This document shows positions 25,890 through 33,473 of a DNA stretch of 64,000 nucleotides, piece after piece; the stretch's first letter is position 1, and each line of letters begins with the position of its first letter. This DNA comes from an uncultured Flavobacteriaceae bacterium. GTDB taxonomy: Bacteria > Bacteroidota > Bacteroidia > Flavobacteriales > Flavobacteriaceae. The position numbers and the translations under genes were made by a program. The notes beneath the pieces were generated by a model. The model worked only from the letters and a program-made list of their open reading frames with translations. It was not told where the DNA came from and ran no database searches. Location of the stretch: the NCBI GenBank assembly GCA_913048115.1, contig CAJWVI010000005.1, positions 17,625 through 81,624 on the forward strand. Direction: 5' to 3'.

Positions 25890-26570
25890 CTAGTCTTTCA
25901 AGTGGCTTAAGAATTTGTGAAACACCTCTATATCTTTGATGTCATCAAAAATGTCTACATCATTTTTCTCTGTTAACAGGCCTACTTTTTCTAATTCTAA
26001 ATCTTTTAGCGTGTTTTTTAAAACGCTTTGCGCTCCCCAGGTTTTATTTTTAAACAGTGATGGCTTGATCATTTTCATGCCCAATAAATAATACCCGCCG
26101 TCTTGCGCAGGACCGATAACAAAATCGTTTTTATCTAATGCTGTAAAGCCTTGTTCTATATCTTGTGTGGTCATCTCATACATGTCACTGCCAATAATGA
26201 TAGCTCGCTGATAGCCCATGTTAAAAACATCTGTAAAGGCATTATGCATTCTCAGGCCTAAGTTTTCTCCTTCTTGTTGTTTTTTTCTAAAAATGCTAGG
26301 ATCCCAAATATCATTGTCTCTAATTTGTACAGAGTAATATACGTAGGTGTCTGCACTACAAGGGCGTGTTATTTTTTCGGTATGCGCTAGTAGAAATTTA
26401 TAAATACTTAGGGCGCTTTGATCACCAACGGTAGCTGCCAAACGTGTTTTGCATTTACCTAATTCTGGATTGCGTGTAAAAATGATAAGGGCATTTTTTG
26501 AAGTGGGGAAGTGGAAAACCTCTTTTGAGTTTTCATTGCCTGCTGTATTTTTTAATCCTAAAATTGCCAT
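25890..26570 (-). CDS. arsenosugar biosynthesis glycosyltransferase, TIGR04282 type
   Basis: 226 aa. LIIFTRNPELGKCKTRLAAT at residues 29-48 is the nucleotidyl/glycosyl donor motif of the MobA-like TIGR04282 family, followed by LGLRMHNAF, IIIGSDMYEM and GPAQDGGYYLLGMK. This family is co-located with ArsM and ArsS in arsenosugar clusters and is thought to act on the arsenosugar chain; donor and acceptor are not proven. It follows the rhodanese gene by 20 bases. Confidence 0.87.
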   Translation of the reverse strand: MAILGLKNTAGNENSKEVFHFPTSKNALIIFTRNPELGKCKTRLAATVGDQSALSIYKFLLAHTEKITRPCSADTYVYYSVQIRDNDIWDPSIFRKKQQEGENLGLRMHNAFTDVFNMGYQRAIIIGSDMYEMTTQDIEQGFTALDKNDFVIGPAQDGGYYLLGMKMIKPSLFKNKTWGAQSVLKNTLKDLELEKVGLLTEKNDVDIFDDIKDIEVFHKFLSHLKD

Positions 26571-26590
26571 AGTGATTTTGGTAGAACGTC

Positions 26591-27094
26591 TTATTTATTG
26601 ATAACTTTTATGCCCTTGGTGAGCCACTTACTCCACTTTTTTGAATAGGCGTGTATGCTATCTGTCTCTTTTTGATTTAGATTTACTACGGGTAAATTAT
26701 TGTTTTTCCAATCAAAGATGCCTCCATACAGGTTTTTTATATTAGTATATCCTGCTTTTTGTAGTTTCTCGCCAATGTCCTCGCTTCTTACACCCAAAGA
26801 ACAATACACAACAATGGGAGTGTCTTTGTTTTTTATGTTTTTTGAAACCGTTTTTATATCGAATGTTTTATAACCAACATGCCTTGCTCCTTTAATGTGG
26901 CTCAGATCATATTCTTTTTTTTCACGGGTGTCTAGAACAATGGTGTTGGCATCATCTTGGAGGGTTGCTAGTGTTTCACAAGAAATGTACGGGATACTAT
27001 CATTATTGTATGTTTCAAGAACCTGCTTTAATGTTTGTTGTGAAAACATAGTACTGGCTCCTAAAAAAAACAATATGCAATACAGTGTTTTCAT
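26591..27094 (-). CDS. rhodanese-domain protein, exported
   Basis: 167 aa with a signal peptide (about residues 1-18). A single rhodanese domain: ANTIVLDTREKKEYDLSHIKGARHVGY, then the active-site loop VYCSLGVRSEDIGEKL with Cys in CSLGVRS. Such domains carry persulfide sulfur or can act as arsenate-type oxyanion phosphatase relatives. Inside the arsenosugar operon (4 bases after arsS), so a role in arsenic thiol chemistry in the periplasm is a possible inference. Confidence 0.88.
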   Translation of the reverse strand: MKTLYCILFFLGASTMFSQQTLKQVLETYNNDSIPYISCETLATLQDDANTIVLDTREKKEYDLSHIKGARHVGYKTFDIKTVSKNIKNKDTPIVVYCSLGVRSEDIGEKLQKAGYTNIKNLYGGIFDWKNNNLPVVNLNQKETDSIHAYSKKWSKWLTKGIKVINK

Positions 27095-27098
27095 GCCT

Positions 27099-28166
27099 TT
27101 ATGCCGTTACGGTTCCTTGGCAACTACTTCCTGCGCCAGCGGTACAGCCGTAACAGTGTTGCGAAATAACAATATCTCTATCGTTTAAAATAGTTTCATT
27201 ATACTGGTTAATGTGTGTTACTTTACTTGCAACTTTAAGACCAAGCATTTGGTTGAAATCACAATCATACAGCCATCCGTCCCATGAAATAGAAATGGTG
27301 TTGGTGCACATTACGTTTTTAACTGCCGCAGGATTGTAAGCCTCTACTAGTTGGTACATGTAATCTTCGTAGTTTTCACTAGCAATTAGGTAATCTAGAA
27401 ATCTAGAAATAGGAAGATTTGTAATAGCAAAAAGATTGTGAAATTGTATATTAAAATCGGCAAGTAAGGCGCTTTTAAATTCTTTCTCCATGCTTACCTG
27501 ATCACCAGGTAAATAGGCCCCATTTGGGTTGTATACCAGATCTAGTTTTAAATCACTTCCTGGCATACCATATCCAACGGCATTTAATTCTTTTAATGCT
27601 GTGATAGACATATCAAAAACTCCTTCTCCACGTTGTTTGTCTGTTTTGCCTCTTGTCCAGTGCGGCATTGAGCTCACTACATGGACCCTGTGTTTTTTGA
27701 AAAATTCAGGCAGGTCATGATATTTTTTATTAGCCCTAAGTATCGTAAGGTTACTGCGTACTATAAAGTCTTGAATACCGGCTTTACTGGCCTGTTCAAC
27801 AAAACGTCTAAAGTTAGGATTCATCTCTGGGGCGCCTCCTGTTAAATCAAGGGTGTGTGCATCTGTATTTTTTATTACCTCAAGACACCTCTGCATGGTT
27901 TTCCAGGTCATGATTTCTTTTCTATCTGGACCAGCATCCACGTGGCAGTGTTCACACACTTGGTTGCACATATACCCCAGGTTTATTTGAAGAATTTCTA
28001 GTTTTTTAGGACGAAGTGGAAATTCATTGGTCTCTTTTATTTTTTTTGCAAAGGTTGGGAGTTCTCCATTTTTGAAAATACCATTGCTTAAAATCTCTAA
28101 TTGTCTATTTGCGCTAGCCAATTCGTTGTCTCTTTTTTGGAGTGATTGTTGTTTTAGTTTTGCCAT
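27099..28166 (-). CDS. arsS: arsenosugar biosynthesis radical SAM protein ArsS
   Basis: 355 aa from ATG 28166, preferred over the TTG at 28220 because of a GGAG nine bases upstream and because the extension is unlike coding sequence of the family. The radical SAM cluster motif is CNQVCEHC (CxxxCxxC) near residue 68, followed by DLTGGAPEMNP. The C-terminal SPASM-like Cys set includes CYGCTAGAGSSCQG. ArsS is thought to join the 5'-deoxyadenosyl group of SAM to dimethylarsinous acid. Some relatives are selenoproteins; here the reading frame has Cys and no internal TGA. Confidence 0.92.
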   Translation of the reverse strand: MAKLKQQSLQKRDNELASANRQLEILSNGIFKNGELPTFAKKIKETNEFPLRPKKLEILQINLGYMCNQVCEHCHVDAGPDRKEIMTWKTMQRCLEVIKNTDAHTLDLTGGAPEMNPNFRRFVEQASKAGIQDFIVRSNLTILRANKKYHDLPEFFKKHRVHVVSSMPHWTRGKTDKQRGEGVFDMSITALKELNAVGYGMPGSDLKLDLVYNPNGAYLPGDQVSMEKEFKSALLADFNIQFHNLFAITNLPISRFLDYLIASENYEDYMYQLVEAYNPAAVKNVMCTNTISISWDGWLYDCDFNQMLGLKVASKVTHINQYNETILNDRDIVISQHCYGCTAGAGSSCQGTVTA

Positions 28167-28231
28167 AGATACTCCGTGGTATTTTTTGTTTATGATGCCT
28201 TTAACGTTGCGGTGCAACAATTTGGCATTGG

Positions 28232-28567
28232 TTACATTTCCAGTTTGTTCACTTTATTCATCATCATGGTTCCATGTACTAGTGTGGCTCCACTTTTAAT
28301 GGCAGCTCCCACGTGTATAGCCTCCATCATTTGTTCTTTGGTTACGCCTCGTTGCAAAGAGTCTTTTGTGTATGCCTCTATGCAATATGGGCATTGTTCT
28401 GTGTGCGAAACTGCTAGGGCAATCAATGACTTTTCACGAGCTGTAAGAGCTCCTTCTTCAAATACTTTGCCATAGTAGTCAAAAAATTTGTTACCAAGCT
28501 CTTCGCTCCATTCTGTTATTTTTCCAAATTTTTTAAGATCTGCTGGGTCATAATAATTGTTTGCCAT
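28232..28567 (-). CDS. arsenosugar biosynthesis-associated AhpD/peroxidase-like protein
   Basis: 111 aa carboxymuconolactone decarboxylase/AhpD fold. The redox motif is EQCPYCIEAYT (CxxC) with the following helix GVTKEQMMEAIHVGAAIKSGATLVHG. This small AhpD-like family accompanies ArsS in arsenosugar clusters; likely thiol-disulfide or peroxide chemistry. It is the first gene of the eleven-gene minus-strand run. On the minus strand a TATATTTA at 28634-28627 may be its -7 box (one mismatch to TAnnTTTG). Confidence 0.88.
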   Translation of the reverse strand: MANNYYDPADLKKFGKITEWSEELGNKFFDYYGKVFEEGALTAREKSLIALAVSHTEQCPYCIEAYTKDSLQRGVTKEQMMEAIHVGAAIKSGATLVHGTMMMNKVNKLEM

Positions 28568-28825
28568 AGATGTGGTGTATTTTAGGAGTCGCTAAAAAAG
28601 ACACCTTGTTTTTTGATTATAAAACGTAAATATAAGCATTAGTCTAAAGGATAGAAAGATGCTTACAGGTTTTGGGAATATTATTAAAAATAGATTTTTT
28701 GATTTGTCTTAAGATAAGCAATCATGTAGAGTTTTTTTTAAAACAGTTGTGCTTTAATTTTTTTCTAGACAAAAATGGGGAAGTACCCTGCACCATTTCT
28801 TGATCAGACCGTAAAAGGTATTAAA
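28568..28825. other. non-coding stretch between the arsenosugar operon and the tRNA terminator
   Basis: About 260 AT-rich bases without a credible reading frame. It should hold the promoter of the arsenosugar run (a weak -7 candidate at 28634-28627, minus strand). I find no repeat, riboswitch-like fold or recognisable ArsR-type operator by eye. Confidence 0.6.
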
Positions 28826-28830
28826 ACAAA

Positions 28831-28858
28831 AAACCCCGAAACTAATGTTTCAGGGTTT
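28831..28858 (-). terminator. intrinsic terminator of the tRNA-Phe gene
   Basis: Twelve-base stem with one mismatch (arms 28831-28842 and 28847-28858, loop TAAT). Read on the minus strand the stem is followed by TTTTTTG. It lies 5 bases after the tRNA 3' end. Confidence 0.85.
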
Positions 28859-28863
28859 TAATG

Positions 28864-28936
28864 TGGTGCCTCCAGGAATCGAACCAGGGACACATGGATT
28901 TTCAGTCCATTGCTCTACCAACTGAGCTAAGGCACC
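28864..28936 (-). tRNA. tRNA-Phe (anticodon GAA)
   Basis: 73 bases folding as a full cloverleaf on the minus strand: acceptor arms GGTGCCT/AGGCACC, D arm AGCTCAGTTGGTAGAGC, anticodon arm ATGGA-CTGAAAA-TCCAT with anticodon GAA, T arm with GGTTCGATTCC. Discriminator A; the 3' CCA is not encoded. Followed by an intrinsic terminator. Confidence 0.97.
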
Positions 28937-29130
28937 ATTTGCTTTGTTAAATAATTAACTTAGCGGCTGCAAATATAATGGTATTTTCATTGTTGCAAAA
29001 CAATTTTTTGAAAAATATCCTTTTTTAATTTATAGCATATAATTCTACAAACAGCGGCTTGTCTAGCTGGCTGTTTTGTTTTGCGAGATAACAAATTCAG
29101 GAAAGATTGAATTGAATGTCAAAATTCTTC

Positions 29131-29159
29131 TTTGCTGTTGAAATAACTACGTATTTTTG
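29131..29159 (+). promoter_or_regulatory. promoter of coaX with both Bacteroidota elements
   Basis: TTTG at 29131-29134, 17 bases, then TATTTTTG at 29152-29159: a full match to TTTG-N17-23-TAnnTTTG. Transcription would start near 29165, about ten bases before ATG 29176. This places the upstream ATG at 29116 outside the transcript. Confidence 0.7.
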
Positions 29160-29175
29160 TCGTCTTTGCAACGAT

Positions 29176-29904
29176 ATGAATGTTATAATAGATGTTGGAA
29201 ACACCTTATGCAAGTTCGCTATTTTTGATGGCCATACCCTTGTTGAAAAACAAAGCTGTGAAAAACAAGACGCGATGTTTCACAGTAAGCAACTTGTAAA
29301 AAGCTATCCAAAGCTTACACATTGTATTTTGTCTTGTGTGGGGGATCTTTCAAAAGAGATGCTTGCCTTACTAAAGCAATCATTTTTGGTTCATGTATTA
29401 TCTCACAAAAGTGTCATTCCATTTATAAATCAATACAAAACACCCATCACATTGGGGGTAGATAGAATTGCGCTAATATCTTGCGCCGCAACAAAGTTTC
29501 CAGAACAAAATGTATTGGTTATTGATGCTGGTAGCGCAATCACCTATGACTTCTTAACGGCTCATAATCAATATTTAGGAGGTGCAATTGCCCCTGGAAT
29601 AGCCATGCGATACAAATCATTGCATACATTTACAGAAAACTTACCATTATTAGAAAAAAAATCTGTCTTCTCTGTGATTGGTGATAGCACAGAAAGCGCA
29701 ATGCATAGTGGTGTCATTCAGGGAGTTGTGTTTGAAATTGATGGTGTGATAAACCAATATAAAGAACAATACACCGAAATAACAATTATTTTAACAGGTG
29801 GAGACGCTCATTTTTTGCGAGATAGATTAAAAAATGACATCTTTGCCAACTCAAATTTTCTGTTAGAGGGCTTAAATTATATTTCAGAACTTAATAAAGA
29901 TTAA
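29176..29904 (+). CDS. coaX: type III pantothenate kinase
   Basis: 242 aa from ATG 29176. The N-terminus MNVIIDVGNTLCKFAIFDG is the ASKHA phosphate loop of CoaX; TLGVDRIALISCAA and VLVIDAGSAITYDFL carry the catalytic and substrate-binding Asp residues; GGAIAPGIAMRYKSLHTFTENLP follows. It phosphorylates pantothenate in the first step of CoA synthesis. The frame extends to ATG 29116, but a promoter lies inside that extension. First gene of an operon running towards lptC. Confidence 0.93.
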   Translation: MNVIIDVGNTLCKFAIFDGHTLVEKQSCEKQDAMFHSKQLVKSYPKLTHCILSCVGDLSKEMLALLKQSFLVHVLSHKSVIPFINQYKTPITLGVDRIALISCAATKFPEQNVLVIDAGSAITYDFLTAHNQYLGGAIAPGIAMRYKSLHTFTENLPLLEKKSVFSVIGDSTESAMHSGVIQGVVFEIDGVINQYKEQYTEITIILTGGDAHFLRDRLKNDIFANSNFLLEGLNYISELNKD

Positions 29905-29909
29905 TACTG

Positions 29910-31145
29910 ATGCGAATAATTATTGGAGTATTCTTACTCATTTCTACCTTAACTATGGCCCAAAGCGGGACTTCGTCACCGTATTCGTTTTATGGCATAG
30001 GATCTCTTAACTTTAAAGGGACCGTTGAAAACAGAGCTATGGGAGGCATAAGCGTTTTCTCAGATAGTATTCACCTTAATATTCAAAACCCTGCTGGTTT
30101 GGCAGATCTTGAATTAATTAGCTACGGTATTGGTATAAGCCACAAAGAAACCACACAAAAAACACAGACGCAACAACAAAGTCAGTCTACATCATCTTTT
30201 GATTATTTGGCATTGGGTATTCCTATGGGAAAACTTGTGGGTAGTTTTGGTTTGATTCCATACACCTCTGTTGGCTATGATACGCAAAATGTTGTAGCAG
30301 ATGTTACTACAAGATACACTGGTCAAGGGGGTCTTAACAAAGCTTTTTTGACATTTGCATACAGACTAACACCAAATTTAAGTTTTGGTATTGACACAAA
30401 TTATAACTTCGGAAATATAGAAAATACAGCATTTAGCGAGCAAGCTGATCTAGAGTTAGCCTCTAGAGAAGAAAACAGGTCAGACCTGCTTGGGTTTAGT
30501 TTTAATTTTGGGGCACGATATAAGGCAAAAGTCTTTAGAGATTTACAAATCCAAACATCTGCAGCCTATACTCCAGAAACAAACTTTAAGTCTGAGAACG
30601 CTCGTCAAAGAGCCTCTATATTTGTTTTGCCTTCCGGGACTCAAGTTGTTCGTGAAGAAATTGAAGTTGCTGTAGAGGATACCGATTTCACATTTCCCTC
30701 TCAACTTACCCTTGGTGCTGGAATTGGAAAACCAAAAACTTGGTTTGTTGGGCTTGAATACGTAAATCAAAAAACAAGCAATTTAACCAATCGTACTTTT
30801 GAATTGGAGAATATCACTTTTACAGATGCTTCAAAATATAAAATTGGAGGGTTTTATATCCCTAAGTATAATTCACTCACAAGTTACTATAAACGTATCG
30901 TTTACAGAGCTGGAATACGCTTTGAAGAAACGGGTATAAACTTAAATGGTCAAAACATAAACGAGTTTGGCATATCTTTTGGAGTTGGTTTGCCTGTTGG
31001 TAGATTATTCTCTAATGTTAATGTAGGTTTTGAGATAGGAAAAAGAGGAACTACAGACTTTGGTTTAATACAAGAAAACTTTATCAATACTTTTATAAGC
31101 ATGTCATTTAATGACAGATGGTTTGATAAAAGATATTTAGATTAA
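29910..31145 (+). CDS. outer membrane beta-barrel protein (FadL/PorV-like look)
   Basis: 411 aa with signal peptide (cut near TMAQ, residue 18). After SGTSSPYSFYGIGSLNFKG come many alternating short hydrophobic strands typical of a beta-barrel, with INQNPAGLADLELI-like text (residues about 56-68) resembling the start of FadL/OmpP1-type barrels. No transport substrate is evident. It lies 5 bases after coaX and 18 before the TPR gene. The consistent position next to lptC suggests a role in the outer membrane. Confidence 0.75.
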   Translation: MRIIIGVFLLISTLTMAQSGTSSPYSFYGIGSLNFKGTVENRAMGGISVFSDSIHLNIQNPAGLADLELISYGIGISHKETTQKTQTQQQSQSTSSFDYLALGIPMGKLVGSFGLIPYTSVGYDTQNVVADVTTRYTGQGGLNKAFLTFAYRLTPNLSFGIDTNYNFGNIENTAFSEQADLELASREENRSDLLGFSFNFGARYKAKVFRDLQIQTSAAYTPETNFKSENARQRASIFVLPSGTQVVREEIEVAVEDTDFTFPSQLTLGAGIGKPKTWFVGLEYVNQKTSNLTNRTFELENITFTDASKYKIGGFYIPKYNSLTSYYKRIVYRAGIRFEETGINLNGQNINEFGISFGVGLPVGRLFSNVNVGFEIGKRGTTDFGLIQENFINTFISMSFNDRWFDKRYLD

Positions 31146-31163
31146 CAATACAAAATTAGTACA

Positions 31164-32531
31164 ATGAAATTAAACGTTTTTTTAACGGGAGTATCACTTG
31201 CCTTGGCTCTAGTATCAACTTCTAGTGTAGCGCAAGATGGGCAAGAATGTATAGCGATGGTGTCGTTGTTTACCGAGCCAGCAAAAGCAAAAAATTACCA
31301 AGAAGCATACAAGCACTATGACAATGTAGTTACTAAGTGCCCTCAAACAACTATGGCGATATATCAATATGCTGCCAAAATGTTTGGAGACTTTATTAAA
31401 AATGGAGATAAAACTAAAATTTCAGATTTAGAAAAATCATACCAGCTAAGAATGCAATATTACCCTTCTAAAACTAAAGAGGGATCTGTGTTAAGTAAAT
31501 TAGCCCAAGTACGTTTTGATAATGGTATTGGTACCAAGCAAGAGCAGTTTTCTTATTTTGATGCTGCTTTCAAAAAAGATGCAGCAAATTTTAAAAGTCC
31601 AAAAGCGCTGTATACGTATTTTTCTTTAGCAAAAGATCTGTATACAGATGGTCAAAAAGACTTACAAGAAGTGTTTAACTTGTATGATGTTGTTAAAAAC
31701 AAAATGGAAGTAGAAGAGGGTAAGTTGGCAAAGAGACTTACAGACCTTATTGATAAAGAAGAAACTGGAGTAGCTTTGTCTAGTAAAGAAAAGAAGAGGT
31801 TGAGTGCTTACGAGAAAAACTTAAGCATTTTTGGTAAGGTAAAAGGGAGTGTAGACTCTAAATTAGGTAATGTTGCCGATTGTCCTAACCTTGCTATTTT
31901 ATACAATAAAGATTTTGAAGCCATGAAAGGTGACATTAGCTGGATACGTAATGCAGCAGGACGCTTGTCTGGAAAAGATTGTACAGAAGATCCTCTCTTT
32001 ATCAAGCTAGTAGAACAATTGGATAGATTAGAGCCAAGTGCAGACACCAAAATGTACTTAGGACAACTAGAGGATCAAAACGGGAATACTTCAAAAGCAT
32101 TAACCTATTATGAGCAGTCTGCAACAATGCAAACAGACCCTAACAAACAGGCTAGAATCTATTATAAAATTGCAGAAGCAAAACGCAAATCAGGAAATTA
32201 TAGTGCCGCGAGAAATTACTATAAAAAAGTCTTGAATGTAAAGCCAAATGACGGTAGATCTTATTTGAAAATTGCTGCTATGATAGCAAAAAGTTCAACA
32301 AGCTGTGGTGGAACTCCTTTTGAGAAAAGAGCTGTAAACTGGAAAGCTGCAGAGTATGCAGATAAAGCTGCTAGGGTAGATCCTTCTATTGGAAGAAATG
32401 CAAGAGCCGCTGCAGATAGCTATAGAGCTCGCGCTCCACAAAAAACGGATATTTTCTCTGCTGGAATGGCTGGAAAAAGAATCGTTCTCAACTGTTGGGT
32501 TGGTGGTAGTGTAAGGGTGCCAAATTTATAA
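31164..32531 (+). CDS. exported tetratricopeptide-repeat protein
   Basis: 455 aa. Signal peptide (residues 1-23, cut after SVAQ). Mostly helical, with TPR-like units in the C-terminal part: MYLGQLEDQNGNTSKALTYY, ARIYYKIAEAKRKSGNYSAA, ARNYYKKVLNVKPNDGRSYL. Several cysteines (near residues 29, 54, 243, 272 and 384) could form disulfides. Probably a periplasmic protein-interaction factor linked to the adjacent barrel protein and LptC; function unknown. Confidence 0.78.
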   Translation: MKLNVFLTGVSLALALVSTSSVAQDGQECIAMVSLFTEPAKAKNYQEAYKHYDNVVTKCPQTTMAIYQYAAKMFGDFIKNGDKTKISDLEKSYQLRMQYYPSKTKEGSVLSKLAQVRFDNGIGTKQEQFSYFDAAFKKDAANFKSPKALYTYFSLAKDLYTDGQKDLQEVFNLYDVVKNKMEVEEGKLAKRLTDLIDKEETGVALSSKEKKRLSAYEKNLSIFGKVKGSVDSKLGNVADCPNLAILYNKDFEAMKGDISWIRNAAGRLSGKDCTEDPLFIKLVEQLDRLEPSADTKMYLGQLEDQNGNTSKALTYYEQSATMQTDPNKQARIYYKIAEAKRKSGNYSAARNYYKKVLNVKPNDGRSYLKIAAMIAKSSTSCGGTPFEKRAVNWKAAEYADKAARVDPSIGRNARAAADSYRARAPQKTDIFSAGMAGKRIVLNCWVGGSVRVPNL

Positions 32532-32532
32532 C

Positions 32533-33108
32533 ATGAACATTAAATCACATAGCATACAAAGCGTGATGGCCCTAATTGTGGTCATCACGCTTTTTGCGTG
32601 TGATGCAAATTATAAAGACAAACAAAGATTGTCTATTAAGGATGACCAGCCCCTAGCAATTGGCAAACAGATCAATCTAAAATATACAGACAGTGGCAAG
32701 GTAGTCTCTCATTTATTGGCAAAAAGCTTAATAGACTTTTCTAATTATGAGTTTCCGTATCAAGAGTTCCCAGACGGGGTAGAGGTGCATTTTTGGGAAG
32801 ACGGTGAAGAAAGCACCGTTGTCTCAGACTACGCCATTAGGTATAGTGCTACCGGGATGATAGACTTACGTGAAAATGTAGTTTTAATAACAAGTGATAG
32901 CCTGGTTTTAAAAGCGTCGCAATTATACTGGGATCAATCAAACAAATGGGTTTTTACAGACCAAGCCTATCAAATAAAATTTAAAGATGGCTCTTATAAT
33001 GATGGAGCACGCTTTGATTCTAGCCAGGATTTCACAGAATTTTTGTCAAGAAAAAATGCTGGAGTACAACTTATAGAACAACAAGAAACCCAAGAAAATG
33101 CAAAATAA
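32533..33108 (+). CDS. lptC: LPS export periplasmic protein LptC
   Basis: 191 aa. Lipoprotein-type signal (VVITLFACDA, Cys23) followed by the LptC beta-jellyroll pattern: GKVVSHLLAKSLIDFSNYEFPYQEFPDGVEVHFWEDG, then YAIRYSATGMIDLRENVVLITSDSLVLKASQLYWDQSNKWVFTDQAY spread over the OstA-like repeats. It receives LPS from LptB2FG and passes it to LptA. One base after the TPR gene, overlapping the next small gene by 11 bases. Confidence 0.88.
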   Translation: MNIKSHSIQSVMALIVVITLFACDANYKDKQRLSIKDDQPLAIGKQINLKYTDSGKVVSHLLAKSLIDFSNYEFPYQEFPDGVEVHFWEDGEESTVVSDYAIRYSATGMIDLRENVVLITSDSLVLKASQLYWDQSNKWVFTDQAYQIKFKDGSYNDGARFDSSQDFTEFLSRKNAGVQLIEQQETQENAK

Positions 33109-33307
33109 AATCTACCAACTTTTTGAATACGCGTATCTAGTAATGGCTGCTTTCTCATTATACCTTGTTGCAACACATTGGGTAGATAATAGGGGTCGCG
33201 CTTATATGTTTATTTTCTTTGCCATAGTGGCTGTGTTTATGTTTTTCTTTAAACGTAAATTTAGAAAGATGGTTGAAGACCGCGCAAAAGGTCAAAACAA
33301 AAAGTAG
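33098..33307 (+). CDS. small membrane protein following lptC
   Basis: 69 aa: two membrane helices (about 12-27 and 38-52) and a basic C-terminus (RKMVEDRAKGQNKK). Its ATG lies inside the end of lptC (11-base overlap), so translation is coupled. I recognise the arrangement from Flavobacteriia but know no function. Confidence 0.75.
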   Translation: MQNKIYQLFEYAYLVMAAFSLYLVATHWVDNRGRAYMFIFFAIVAVFMFFFKRKFRKMVEDRAKGQNKK

Positions 33308-33436
33308 AGACACTAAAGTAAGTTAGGGCATAATTTTGAGAGATATGCTCATTATTTGTTCTTGTAATGAAACCTATAAGACAATACATTGCTTCATTGT
33401 TAGGGCTCTATAAGTCTCAAGCTCAATATCATTTCT

Positions 33437-33444
33437 TATATTTG
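33437..33444 (+). promoter_or_regulatory. putative -7 box of the CNNM/CorC-family gene
   Basis: TATATTTG, a perfect TAnnTTTG, 29 bases before the TTG start at 33474; no clear -33 element. Confidence 0.45.
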
Positions 33445-33473
33445 TATAGTACCTAAACGTTTATAGCAACCTT

